From assembly GCF_016798225.1 (NCBI RefSeq), contig NZ_JAEUYX010000014.1, positions 1 through 37,182 of the forward strand: DNA of 37,182 bases. The letters are read 5' to 3'. The notes under the pieces were generated by a model, which did not search any database, was not told where the DNA came from, and was given only the letters and a program-made list of their open reading frames with translations. The position numbers and the translations under genes are program-made. The first letter of the stretch is position 1; every line of letters begins with the position of its first letter. The DNA is from Anaerococcus sp. mt242. Its GTDB lineage: Bacteria; Bacillota; Clostridia; Tissierellales; Peptoniphilaceae. Shown here in pieces: positions 7,854 through 16,088 of this stretch.

Positions 7854-8795
7854 TTATGCTGCTGTTTGAGCTTTGTCTTTGTGCAAGAATGATAGTTTTG
7901 TTTCTGAAATCATTATTGCCACAAACATTAGTACAAATCCTGCTATTGAAAGTGGTGTTAGGCTTTCTATTCCTAGTAAAACTGGGATTAGAATACCAAA
8001 TACTGACTCAAATCCTAGAATAATTGCTGCTGAGGATTCGTCTGTGTATTTTTGTCCAATATTTTGTAGTAATAGAGCTACTGTTGTACAGAATATAGCT
8101 AGGTAAAGTAATTCAAAGATTGGTCTTGATGAATTTACTACCATATTTGAGTTATCTTCAAATATTAATGTTACGATTGCCGCTAAAACCGCTGCTGAAG
8201 CAAATTGGAAGATAGTCATAAGGATTGGGTCTTTTCCTTTTGTAAATTGGTTTACTGCTACAATGTGTGCTGCAAATAAAAAACCACTTAGTAAGGCAAG
8301 ACCATCACCTAATAGCATCTCTTTGCTTGCATTAAATATTGAGGTTCCTTTTTCAACACCTGATTTTGAAATTAAATAAATACCAATAATGGCAATAATT
8401 GCCGCCCAAATATTATATTTATCAGGTCTATGTCTTGTAACTGCCCATGATAAGAATGGTACAATTACACAATATGAAGCGGAAAGGAATGCACTTCTAC
8501 CTGGATCTGCGTATGTAACACCGAGTGTTTGTGACGAATATGCAATAAATAAGAAAAATCCTACTATTAATCCAGATTTTATGTCATCTTTTGTCGCTGA
8601 TCTAACTTTTTTGTTAAAAATAATTGCTAGTATTATTGCAGATAAAGCAAATCTAACCATAAGAATAAAGTTTGGGTTAAAGGTATCTGCTGCACCCTTT
8701 ACTACTGTTAGTGAGCTTCCCCAAAGAATGGCTGTAATAAGTAATCCCAGTTTGGCGAGTTTACTTTTATCGCGAGTTTGTTTTTTTTCAGTCAT
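7854..8795 (-). CDS. EamA (drug/metabolite transporter superfamily) permease
   Basis: 313-aa integral membrane protein with about ten hydrophobic helices arranged as two EamA repeats. The first repeat starts LGLLITAILWGSSLTVVKGA; the second has LGDGLALLSGFLFAAHIVAV and ends LGFESVFGILIPVLLG...SIAGFVLMFVAIMISE, the usual final helices. The start ATG is preceded by GGAGGAAAT. Substrates of this family vary widely (amino acids, metabolites), and nothing here identifies one. It follows the ABC ATPase by 45 nt on the same strand without an obvious terminator between them, and a perfect TATAAT (minus strand, 8833-8838) lacks a good -35, so read-through from the lar operon is possible. Confidence 0.85.
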   Translation of the reverse strand: MTEKKQTRDKSKLAKLGLLITAILWGSSLTVVKGAADTFNPNFILMVRFALSAIILAIIFNKKVRSATKDDIKSGLIVGFFLFIAYSSQTLGVTYADPGRSAFLSASYCVIVPFLSWAVTRHRPDKYNIWAAIIAIIGIYLISKSGVEKGTSIFNASKEMLLGDGLALLSGFLFAAHIVAVNQFTKGKDPILMTIFQFASAAVLAAIVTLIFEDNSNMVVNSSRPIFELLYLAIFCTTVALLLQNIGQKYTDESSAAIILGFESVFGILIPVLLGIESLTPLSIAGFVLMFVAIMISETKLSFLHKDKAQTAA

Positions 8796-8840
8796 ATTTC
8801 CTCCTTTTATTTTATATATCCAAAATATATGGATTATAAA

Positions 8841-9581
8841 CTAAAATTCATTAATTTGTTGCTTGTTATTCATATTAAATAAGAATAACAAGTTATCATC
8901 CACCTTGCTTATGTTTGCATCTATGTTGTAAACTTCATCAAACATTTTTTTTGTGAATATTTGGTATTTATCGCCTACTTCATAAATTTTATTGTTATTT
9001 ATTAAAATAATATTATCTGCGTATCTTTCAATCAGTTCCATTTGGTGAAGGGTAATTAGGGTAGTTAGGTTTAACTTCTGGGTAAGCTTTTTTATTATAG
9101 CAAGTATTTCATACTGGTTGTGCAAATCCAAGGCGCTTACTGGCTCATCCAATAATAAAATATCTGGTTTGCTAATCAAGGCTTGGGCTATAAGCACTTT
9201 TTGAACTTCTCCCCCGCTCATTTTTGAAATTTTTTTATTTTCAAATTTTCTAAGTTTTAAAAGATCCATGATCTCATAAGTATCATTAATATCTTCATCA
9301 CTAAGCTTAAAATTAAGACTCTTTACCTTGCCCAAAATGATTGTTTCAAAAACAGTAAAATTAACTTTTGTATTTACATTTTGATTTAGATAAGAGATTT
9401 TACCATCTGCTCTGATATTTCCATCATAGCTTATCAAACCACTAATTGCATTTAGAATTGAGGATTTTCCAGCTCCATTTCGGCCCATAAGAACATGGAC
9501 TTTTCCTGGCTCTATCGCAAAACTTATATCATCTATAACTTTTTTGTCATAATTTATTGTAAGATTTTTTATATCAATCAT
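8841..9581 (-). CDS. FecE-type ABC transporter ATP-binding protein
   Basis: About 246-aa ATPase of the iron-siderophore/cobalamin importer class. Walker A GRNGAGKSS, Q-loop in YLNQNVNTK, signature MSGGEVQKV, Walker B ILLLDEPVSALD, and the switch His in LITLHQMEL are all present. The frame is open to a TTG at 9593, but the ATG at 9581 follows GGAGTC at proper spacing. It overlaps the permease by 8 nt and is the last gene of the lar-importer cluster. Confidence 0.9.
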   Translation of the reverse strand: MIDIKNLTINYDKKVIDDISFAIEPGKVHVLMGRNGAGKSSILNAISGLISYDGNIRADGKISYLNQNVNTKVNFTVFETIILGKVKSLNFKLSDEDINDTYEIMDLLKLRKFENKKISKMSGGEVQKVLIAQALISKPDILLLDEPVSALDLHNQYEILAIIKKLTQKLNLTTLITLHQMELIERYADNIILINNNKIYEVGDKYQIFTKKMFDEVYNIDANISKVDDNLLFLFNMNNKQQINEF

Positions 9582-10533
9582 TTTTGACTCCAAAAAGCAT
9601 TACAAATATAAGTGGTAAGCCTATAAGTGATGAGATAATACCGATGGAAACCACAACACCAGTTTTAATCACTTTTGTAACCATAGATGAAATTACTAAA
9701 AGTATGCCACCAATAATTGCTGATAAAATCAGATAGTATCTTTGATCTTCTCCCACCATTCGCCTTGCAAAATGTGGGGCCAAGATTCCAATAAAACCTA
9801 TAATACCAACATAAGAAACAGAAACTGCTGCAAGGATAGACACTAAAATAAATGTTTTTAATTTTAAAATTTTTGTATCAACACCCATTGCCTTTGCTCG
9901 ATCTTCGCCAAAACGCATAGCTGTAAGTTTCCATGCATCTTTTAGTGAAAATATTACAATAATAAGAAAAACTGCTAGGATTATCAAAATTTCTACAGTT
10001 GTAGTTTTAGTAACATTTCCAAATAGCCAAAATACAATGGAAGCCAAGGCTTCATCTGTTGCTATATATTGCAGTAATGATGTTAGTGAGTCAAAAAAGA
10101 ATTTTACAGCTATACCTGCCAAAATCATATCTTCAGTATTCATGGATTTCTTTTTTGAAATGTAAAATACAAAAAACATGGATACTAGAGAAAATATTAT
10201 AGATCCAAAGGCTACATATGAAAGAGATAAGCCTAAGAGTAAAAATAGGCTTGCTCCAAATCCTGCTGCCGATGAAATTCCTAAGGTAAAGGGATCTGCT
10301 AAGGGATTATTTAAAATTGTTTGCATAATTGCCCCACCAAGTCCCAAAGATAAACCAACAATACTTGCAGTAAGTACTTCAGGTAAGCGGATATCAAATA
10401 TAATTGTTTTTTGAATCTCACTTAGATTTGATAAATCACTAAGGGCAATCTTGCTATCACCTATAAACAAATCGATTGTAGCTGCTATTATTAATAAAAT
10501 TGTAGAAATAATTATTTTTTTATTTCTATTCAT
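9574..10533 (-). CDS. FecCD-family ABC transporter permease
   Basis: 319-aa membrane protein with about nine to ten helices. Family blocks: NPLADPFTLGISSAAGFGAS near residue 78 and YVGIIGFIGILAPHFARRMVG near 243, which couples to the ATPase. This class imports iron chelates, haem, cobalamin and, in some systems, other metals. Its ends overlap both neighbours, so the importer is translated as a unit with the lar genes; nickel or a nickel chelate is therefore the inferred cargo. Confidence 0.9.
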   Translation of the reverse strand: MNRNKKIIISTILLIIAATIDLFIGDSKIALSDLSNLSEIQKTIIFDIRLPEVLTASIVGLSLGLGGAIMQTILNNPLADPFTLGISSAAGFGASLFLLLGLSLSYVAFGSIIFSLVSMFFVFYISKKKSMNTEDMILAGIAVKFFFDSLTSLLQYIATDEALASIVFWLFGNVTKTTTVEILIILAVFLIIVIFSLKDAWKLTAMRFGEDRAKAMGVDTKILKLKTFILVSILAAVSVSYVGIIGFIGILAPHFARRMVGEDQRYYLILSAIIGGILLVISSMVTKVIKTGVVVSIGIISSLIGLPLIFVMLFGVKND

Positions 10534-11755
10534 ATTTATATGACCAAGTTCCTTCTAAGCCAATTGGCATAAATTTTTGGTAAAACTCTTCAAAATCCTT
10601 TTCTGGATCTAAATCTTTGTATTCCTCTGGATGTAGGGTTTTTGCTATGAATTCATATGAATAAAAGTCACTCATATCGCGCACTAGTTGTTGGCTAATT
10701 ACATAAATTTCTTTATTTTTCATAGCTTTAAGATCTGACCAAGCTGGGCGGGTTTTGTAAAGATCAATTTTTTCTTTTACTTGATCCGCACTTGTGTCAT
10801 AGCCCATTTTCATGGAATGTGGTTTTTCTAGCCATTGGGATCCTGTTAAGATAATTTTTTCTGGATCTTCAGATAATACAAACTCACTTGATAGGGGAAT
10901 CGCTTCATCTGATCCCAAGGCATCTGATCCTATGTTGTGGCCGCCACAATCTTCTACAATCTTGCCCCACATCTTGTTAGATCCATATGAATTGCCGTAT
11001 TCTTTCTCACCTTCGTAACCATGCTCTACATAAACTTTTGGTTTTTCGCTCTCATCAAATTTTTTCTCTATAATCGGGCTTACTTTTGATGTGTAAAAAT
11101 CAATAAGCTCATCCAAATTTTTATCAAGGCCAGTTACTTTTGCTATAAGTTTTGTAGATGCAATGTGCTTATCAAAATCTTGTGAATGGTAGTCCACATA
11201 AAAAACAGGAATGTCGATTTTTTCTTGAATTGCTTCAATTTGAGTTTTAAATCCAATTGGTGCTATTATGCCATCTGCGTCTGTATTTAGGATAGCTTCA
11301 TACGAAAAATCGTTATCCATAAAATTTGCAATACGTGGCACATCTTCGATTTCTGGCATTACTTTTTCTAAACGTGTATAAAAGTCATTACGGTCTATTT
11401 TTACACTATCATCCATAGCTGCAATTTTTGATAAGAAATTATCCTTATCTAAATACATCATGGTCATAAATGGGCCACCAGATGATGAGCCTTGAATGAT
11501 TACTTTTTCAAGTGGTTTGTCTAAAGTAATTTCATTGCCATCTAGGTCTGTTACGACTATTTTGCCATCTGTTTTTTCATCATTACTTGCTTCTTCTTTT
11601 GTTTTTTCAGAAGTTTTTTCTTTTTTATTTTTATTTTGATTTTCTTCAACTTTTGTTTCTGTTGCTGTATTTTTACTTGTATCTGCTTCCTGATTGTTTG
11701 TACATCCAGCTAAAATTAAAATTAAAGATAGCAATAATGTTTTAAAATATTTCAT
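10526..11755 (-). CDS. ABC transporter substrate-binding lipoprotein (FecB/BtuF type)
   Basis: 409-aa surface lipoprotein: signal peptide MKYFKTLLLSLILILAG with Cys18, a Lys/Glu-rich linker to about residue 65, then a class III binding fold beginning IVVTDLDGNEITLDKP. Later blocks MWGKIVEDCGGHNIG and SYEFIAKTLHPEEYKDLDPEKD are typical of metal- and siderophore-binding members. His residues in these blocks could contact a metal, but no ligand is proven. It overlaps the larC stop by 4 nt (ATGA) and has an AAGGAAG ribosome-binding site. Being co-transcribed with nickel-cofactor genes makes nickel uptake the leading guess. Confidence 0.88.
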   Translation of the reverse strand: MKYFKTLLLSLILILAGCTNNQEADTSKNTATETKVEENQNKNKKEKTSEKTKEEASNDEKTDGKIVVTDLDGNEITLDKPLEKVIIQGSSSGGPFMTMMYLDKDNFLSKIAAMDDSVKIDRNDFYTRLEKVMPEIEDVPRIANFMDNDFSYEAILNTDADGIIAPIGFKTQIEAIQEKIDIPVFYVDYHSQDFDKHIASTKLIAKVTGLDKNLDELIDFYTSKVSPIIEKKFDESEKPKVYVEHGYEGEKEYGNSYGSNKMWGKIVEDCGGHNIGSDALGSDEAIPLSSEFVLSEDPEKIILTGSQWLEKPHSMKMGYDTSADQVKEKIDLYKTRPAWSDLKAMKNKEIYVISQQLVRDMSDFYSYEFIAKTLHPEEYKDLDPEKDFEEFYQKFMPIGLEGTWSYKYE

Positions 11756-12186
11756 ATCTCTTCCTTTTTATCATATAAATTTTTTAATATGTCAAAGGCA
11801 GATTTTAAACCCATATCATATTTAATTGCTAGGTCCTTAGCTGATTCAAATTCGGGATATACATAATCTTCACCATTGTGACTAACAATTTTAAAATCAT
11901 ACTCACTATCCTCATAAGTAAGTGATTCTTTTTTGCGATCTAGGATATCCCTCTCTATTGGAATTTTTCTAATGCCAATGCTTGTGGTGTGTTTAAAAAT
12001 TATATCTTCAATTACTTGCTCATTTTCCAAATCACAAATAACTGATAGTTTATAGGCTGGTCGGTTTTTTTTCATAAAAATCGGTGTATAAAATACATCT
12101 AATGCGTATCTCATACATTCATCTACTATAAAACCTAAGACCTCACCTGTACTATCATCTATATTAGTTTCCAGTATTTCTAGTGT
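11752..12186 (-). CDS. larC: LarC C-terminal part (LarC2), reached by -1 frameshift from larC1
   Basis: C-terminal half of the nickel-insertion cyclometallase of NPN cofactor synthesis. The open frame continues upstream of its first ATG (12114) through a family-conserved segment containing LETNIDDSTGE, which joins larC1 at the A9 run. No ribosome-binding site precedes the ATG at 12114. Fusion at the A run gives about 445 aa, a little above the usual single-chain LarC because of the His-rich insert. Conserved blocks include DVFYTPIFMKKNRPAYKLSV near the start. In Lactobacillus plantarum larC is known to be expressed as LarC1/LarC2 by programmed frameshifting. Confidence 0.85.
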   Translation of the reverse strand, partial: TLEILETNIDDSTGEVLGFIVDECMRYALDVFYTPIFMKKNRPAYKLSVICDLENEQVIEDIIFKHTTSIGIRKIPIERDILDRKKESLTYEDSEYDFKIVSHNGEDYVYPEFESAKDLAIKYDMGLKSAFDILKNLYDKKEEI

Positions 12187-13088
12187 TTTTTTTTACTAGT
12201 TTCAATTTCCATTACTCGCAAGATATTGGTGTATTTTGCAAAATCTTTATTGCCTGCTCCAAGACCTACATTTTTTACCTTAAAACTTTCAACTTTTTCG
12301 CCTTTGTCATAATATCTTACAATAGCAGCACCAGTTGGAGTTACGTGTTCACCTTCTTCATCTAGAAGTTTTAGATTTATATCAGAACCTGCAAGGATGT
12401 TTATTACTGCAGGCACAGGAATTGGCATTTGTCCGTGTGATGAATATTGATATCCATATCCCTCGCTAAGATCTGAGAAATAAATATTTTCAACATTTAA
12501 ATCATCTATAAGGACAGCTGTACCGATGATATCTATTATAGAATCAACTGCTCCGACTTCGTGAAAATGGACTGCTGATTTATCAATGCCATGGGCCTTT
12601 GCTTCCGCATCTGCAATAATATCAAAGATACCAAGTGCATCTTTTTTTGCTCTTTCGGAAATATCTGCTTTGTTGATTAATTCAGTAATTTCTTTTAGAT
12701 GTCTGTGGCCATGATGATCTTCTGAATGCGAATGTGTATAAGTATTGCCATTTTCATCCACGTGTTCATGAGTGTGCTCGTGGCTATGACCATGATCATG
12801 AGTGTGGGTAAAGGTTTTACCATCTTCATCCTTATGCTCATGTGAATGATTATGATCATCCTTTACTTGTTCATGATGGTGGTCGTGATCTTGATTTGTT
12901 AAAATAACATCAAAATTATTTGCATCTATATTATTTTTTATTTTCCTATCAAAAACCAATTCATAACCATCTATCCCTAAGGATTCAATAGCATTCACTA
13001 GTTTTTCCTTGCTTGCTCCAAGATCTAAAAGGGCTGCAATTGTCATATCTCCAGCTATTCCAGAGTTCATTTCAAAATATAAATCCAT
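12180..13088 (-). CDS. larC: LarC N-terminal part (LarC1), nickel-pincer cofactor nickel insertion
   Basis: 302 aa by itself. LarC inserts nickel into pyridinium-3,5-bisthiocarboxylic acid mononucleotide. The N-terminal block LYFEMNSGIAGDMTIAALLDLGA and the later VHFHEVGAVDSIIDIIGTAVL, SHGQMPIPVPAVINIL and EGEHVTPTGAAIVRYY are LarC family hallmarks. Residues 67-132 form a His-rich insert with 22 His, including two similar copies of a roughly 20-residue unit (HEHKDEDGKTFTHTH / HEHVDENGNTYTHSH), a probable nickel reservoir. The chain ends SKKKH-stop at the frameshift site. It starts directly after the larB stop. Confidence 0.93.
   Translation of the reverse strand: MDLYFEMNSGIAGDMTIAALLDLGASKEKLVNAIESLGIDGYELVFDRKIKNNIDANNFDVILTNQDHDHHHEQVKDDHNHSHEHKDEDGKTFTHTHDHGHSHEHTHEHVDENGNTYTHSHSEDHHGHRHLKEITELINKADISERAKKDALGIFDIIADAEAKAHGIDKSAVHFHEVGAVDSIIDIIGTAVLIDDLNVENIYFSDLSEGYGYQYSSHGQMPIPVPAVINILAGSDINLKLLDEEGEHVTPTGAAIVRYYDKGEKVESFKVKNVGLGAGNKDFAKYTNILRVMEIETSKKKH
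12186..12194 (-). promoter_or_regulatory. Slippery A9 run, -1 frameshift site joining larC1 and larC2
   Basis: Minus strand reads AGT AAA AAA AAA CAC TAG in the larC1 frame. Reading the last A twice gives ACA CTA GAA ATA CTG GAA, entering the frame of the conserved ETNIDD block. The stop is two codons after the run. RNA polymerase slippage adding one A would give the same product. No clear stimulatory hairpin or Shine-Dalgarno-like element was seen nearby. Confidence 0.75.
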
Positions 13089-13835
13089 TTACTTCTCCTC
13101 AATCAATTTATTAATCTGACAAGCATTATAGGCTGCGCTGTATCCATTGTCTATATTTACAACATTGACACCCTCAGCGCAGGTATTTAGCATTGTAAGT
13201 AAAGCTGAAAGTCCATTGAAATTTGCTCCGTAACCAATAGATGTTGGTACCGCAATAATAGGCTTATTTACCAAGCCTCCTATAACTGTAGGAAGAGCTC
13301 CCTCCATGCCAGCAATTGCAATTATTACATTTGCTTTTGCAATCTCATCAATTTTTGATGTGAGTCTGTGTAGTCCTGAAACTCCAACATCGTAAAATTT
13401 AGTAACATTTGCACCAAAAAATTCAGCGGTTATTCTAGCTTCCTCTGCTACTTTTAAATCTGCAGTACCACCTGTACAAATGGCAATATTTCCTATTTTG
13501 GGACTCTCTTCATAAACAAGAGAAATAATCCTGCCAGTTGGGTCATATTTTGCCTCAGGTACAAGTTCAAGGACTCTTTCGTATTGACTAGGAGTTGCCC
13601 TAGTGCCAATTACTGATTCCTTACGTTGGCTAAAAGATTTATAAATTTCTGCAAGGGCAAAGTCTTCCTTACCCTCGCAAAAAATTGTCTCGCCAAAACC
13701 GCGACGTTCTTTTCTTTGAAAATCTAATTTTGCAAAGTCTAGATCCTTGTAGTTAAAATCTTTTAGGTAGTCTAGACCTTCATTTATAGATATCTCGTTG
13801 TTTTTTATTTTTTCTAAAAATTCTTTATTGTTCAT
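13089..13835 (-). CDS. larB: Pyridinium-3,5-biscarboxylic acid mononucleotide synthase
   Basis: 248-aa LarB: carboxylates nicotinic acid adenine dinucleotide and hydrolyses it to the biscarboxylated mononucleotide, the first NPN cofactor step. The C-terminal two thirds resemble AIR carboxylase (PurE): ICTGGTADLKVAEEARITAE, VSGLHRL, AIAGMEGALPTVIGGLV, IAVPTSIGYGANFNGLSAL. The N-terminal LDFQRKERRGFGETIFCEGK is the LarB-specific part. Overlaps larE by 11 nt and has no strong ribosome-binding site of its own, so it is probably translationally coupled. Confidence 0.94.
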   Translation of the reverse strand: MNNKEFLEKIKNNEISINEGLDYLKDFNYKDLDFAKLDFQRKERRGFGETIFCEGKEDFALAEIYKSFSQRKESVIGTRATPSQYERVLELVPEAKYDPTGRIISLVYEESPKIGNIAICTGGTADLKVAEEARITAEFFGANVTKFYDVGVSGLHRLTSKIDEIAKANVIIAIAGMEGALPTVIGGLVNKPIIAVPTSIGYGANFNGLSALLTMLNTCAEGVNVVNIDNGYSAAYNACQINKLIEEK

Positions 13836-14700
13836 TAGCTAACCATGGATTTACTTCTGTTTTTAAATTGTCATCAACAACTTCATCCATAGAACCAGAT
13901 CTGTATCCTTCTAGGTCGATATTTACGTATTTAAATCCTAAATCTTTGAATTTTTTAACAATTTCATCAGCATGTTCAAATACTTGGCCTAGTTTTTCTT
14001 TTTCTACTTCAATTCTTGTGTTATCTCCGTAAATTCTTACTCTGTTTACGGTAAAACCTAAACTTTCTAAGTAATTTTCTGCTTCTTCAATCATTGGGAA
14101 TTTGTCGATATCAATTCTAGTGTTGTATGGGAATCTTGTTGCCATACATGGTTTTGAAGGTTTTTTGTGTGTTTCTATGCCTAATTCTTTTGAGTAAGCA
14201 CGTACTTCTGCTTTGCTGAGACCTGCTTCATATAGTGGAGATCTTGCTCCCAAGTCTTTTAGGGCTTTGATACCTGGTCTAAACACTTGATAGTCATCTA
14301 GGTTTGTACCATCAACTACAAATCCATATCCAAGTTCATCTTTTAAATTAAAGCAATTTTCAAAAAGCCCACCCTTGCAGTGGTAGCATCTGTAGTTTAC
14401 GTTGTTTAGTAGTTTTTCATTGTCCATGATACTTACATTTGCAACTTTTAATTCTACATCCATTTCTTCTGCTAATCTTACACATTCTTCAAGCTCATCT
14501 TTTGGAGAAAATTCTGTTACGAAAGTCATTGCAACTATATCATCACGATTTTCTCTAAGTTCTGAAGCTAATTTTAAGATAAGAGTACTATCTACACCAC
14601 CTGAAAAAGCTAAAACCATTTTTTCATTTAGCAATTCTTTTATAATGCTATTTAGCTTTTCTTTTTTTTCTGCACTAATGCTTGTTACTGTATTTTCCAT
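13825..14700 (-). CDS. larE: ATP-dependent sacrificial sulfur transferase LarE
   Basis: 291-aa PP-loop enzyme that adenylates the pyridinium dicarboxylate and transfers sulfur. The PP-loop SGGVDST is at 33-39. NYRCYHCKGGLF (Cys105, Cys108) matches the conserved block, and Cys185 in KPCMATRFPY aligns with the catalytic region that holds the sacrificial Cys176 in L. plantarum. First gene of the operon larE-larB-larC-importer; the start ATG follows AAAGGA. No confident promoter was found in the 170 nt upstream. Confidence 0.93.
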   Translation of the reverse strand: MENTVTSISAEKKEKLNSIIKELLNEKMVLAFSGGVDSTLILKLASELRENRDDIVAMTFVTEFSPKDELEECVRLAEEMDVELKVANVSIMDNEKLLNNVNYRCYHCKGGLFENCFNLKDELGYGFVVDGTNLDDYQVFRPGIKALKDLGARSPLYEAGLSKAEVRAYSKELGIETHKKPSKPCMATRFPYNTRIDIDKFPMIEEAENYLESLGFTVNRVRIYGDNTRIEVEKEKLGQVFEHADEIVKKFKDLGFKYVNIDLEGYRSGSMDEVVDDNLKTEVNPWLANEQ

Positions 14701-14868
14701 AAAAAATCCTTTCTATAAATAAAGCCACATCCTAAAAATAAATATGTAGCATAATTGACTATTTACAAGTTTATTTTATCATATTGAACTTTTTTTGCAT
14801 AATCCCTAGTTAAAAACTAATAATTATCCATAAATAGAAAAGGACTTTTCCTTAGTGATTTTTATCGT

Positions 14869-14908
14869 AAAAAAGGCTGATCCTACAAAAAAGTGTAAAA
14901 ATCAGCCT
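14869..14908 (-). terminator. Terminator of the clp/cyclodeaminase operon
   Basis: 8-bp stem AGGCTGAT (14874-14881) / ATCAGCCT (14901-14908), with an inner TACA/TGTA pairing in the loop and six T after the stem on the minus strand. It separates this operon from larE. Confidence 0.8.
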
Positions 14909-14929
14909 AATTATGAGAATCATTTTTAT

Positions 14930-14952
14930 AAAGTATTTTTACAAAATACTTT
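14930..14952. other. AT-rich perfect hairpin between the OCD-like gene and its terminator
   Basis: 10-bp inverted repeat AAAGTATTTT / AAAATACTTT with a 3-nt TAC loop. It has no T run of its own and sits in the 3' untranslated region; it may protect the mRNA end or simply be chance in AT-rich DNA. Confidence 0.45.
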
Positions 14953-14992
14953 TATATTATGTTTCTATGGGTTTTTGCCCTTTTTTATTTTA

Positions 14993-16087
14993 TTAGTTAT
15001 TTAAAGCTCTATCTACGTTTCTGATGAAGTCTTGTGTGTTTGTTACCATTGATACAGCAGTTACAGTACCTCTATCAGAAAGTTTGTTTACAGCGAATTC
15101 TTGGATATCTACTGTGTACATGTAAACTGGTCTGATTTCGCCATCAAATTCATTGTATGATGGAGTCATATTACCTGTAGCAATTGTAAATAGAATTGCT
15201 GAAAGCATGATGATTGTAGATGTTTTTCTTGAGTGAGCTCTCATAGCATCTTGTGCTTCATAAACGTTGTTGATTGTTTCTGGAAGACCAAATCTATCAC
15301 GGATTGTACCAGCGATTACAAAGTCTACGTCATTTTCAACACATGCTTTGATGAAACCATCTTTAACTTGGCCTGATTCTACTAATGCTTTTGTAGAACC
15401 GTATTTACGAGCTAAGTTTATTGTTTCAAATAGATTTCTTGTAGAGTTTTGTTCTTTTTCAAAGTGTTCTTGTCCCCAAGATGTACCGTATAGTCCACGT
15501 TCAAGGTCAAATGCTGCTGTTTCTGTACCACAGAAAATTGCATTGATAAATCCGTTTTCGATCAATCTTTGTAAAGCAAGTCTAGCATCTCTATCAAGTG
15601 CAATTGCAGAACCAACTACCATTGTTACATAGCCGTTGTTTTCTTTTTCGTGTTTTAATACTTCATATAGGTTATCATAGTCCATTGAGAAAGCTGTTTC
15701 TCTTGAACGACCTGAACGGAAAGCAAATGTATCTTTTTCTGCTCCTTCTGCTAGGAATCCTTGTGTCCATACATAGATACCTTCTGATGCATCTTCTGTA
15801 CGACCTATAGCTACTTTGTCTCCTACTTTTAGGTTTCTAAATTCAACGATATCAACGCTTTCTTCACCTGGAGTATCATTTACTACACAAACAGTATCCA
15901 TTCTTGATTCTGTAGCAAGTACCCATTTATCATTAACTTTGAAGTATTCTGGGAATACTGATAATGCGTGGTAGTTACGTGGGCTGATACCCTCTTGTGT
16001 TACTTCTTCAAGTTTAACATTTGGGGCATTTTTTAAGAACTCTTGATCAAAATCAGGATGATGATATTGTGGCATTTCAAATTTCAT
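14993..16087 (-). CDS. Diverged second paralogue of the TIGR00300 ornithine cyclodeaminase family
   Basis: 364 aa, clearly homologous along its length to the preceding gene: shared N-terminal layout (PxYxxPxF, then EGISPRNYHALS / W-V-LATESRMD), a Rossmann-like half with ALDRDARLALQRLIENGFINAIFCG, GLYGTSWGQ, FVIAGTIRDRFGLPE and NMTPSYNEF. Several blocks that are invariant in my recollection of the family differ: HD is FD before LERG, the SIRDDGPLP block is TIRDRFGLP, and the MLHS motif is ILFT. It may therefore be a non-catalytic partner or have another substrate. The start follows AAGGAGG located in the end of the upstream gene, one base gap. Confidence 0.7.
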   Translation of the reverse strand: MKFEMPQYHHPDFDQEFLKNAPNVKLEEVTQEGISPRNYHALSVFPEYFKVNDKWVLATESRMDTVCVVNDTPGEESVDIVEFRNLKVGDKVAIGRTEDASEGIYVWTQGFLAEGAEKDTFAFRSGRSRETAFSMDYDNLYEVLKHEKENNGYVTMVVGSAIALDRDARLALQRLIENGFINAIFCGTETAAFDLERGLYGTSWGQEHFEKEQNSTRNLFETINLARKYGSTKALVESGQVKDGFIKACVENDVDFVIAGTIRDRFGLPETINNVYEAQDAMRAHSRKTSTIIMLSAILFTIATGNMTPSYNEFDGEIRPVYMYTVDIQEFAVNKLSDRGTVTAVSMVTNTQDFIRNVDRALNN

Positions 16088-16088
16088 C

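Noticed and set aside
11752-12114. A separate 120-aa gene starting at the ATG at 12114
   Set aside because: No ribosome-binding site precedes it, and the conserved ETNIDD block lies upstream of that ATG in the same frame, so it is the frameshifted end of larC.
14701-14868. Promoter or nickel riboswitch before larE
   Set aside because: Several AT-rich hexamers exist (for example TATGAT and TTGTAA), but none are properly spaced, and no known NiCo riboswitch structure is visible.
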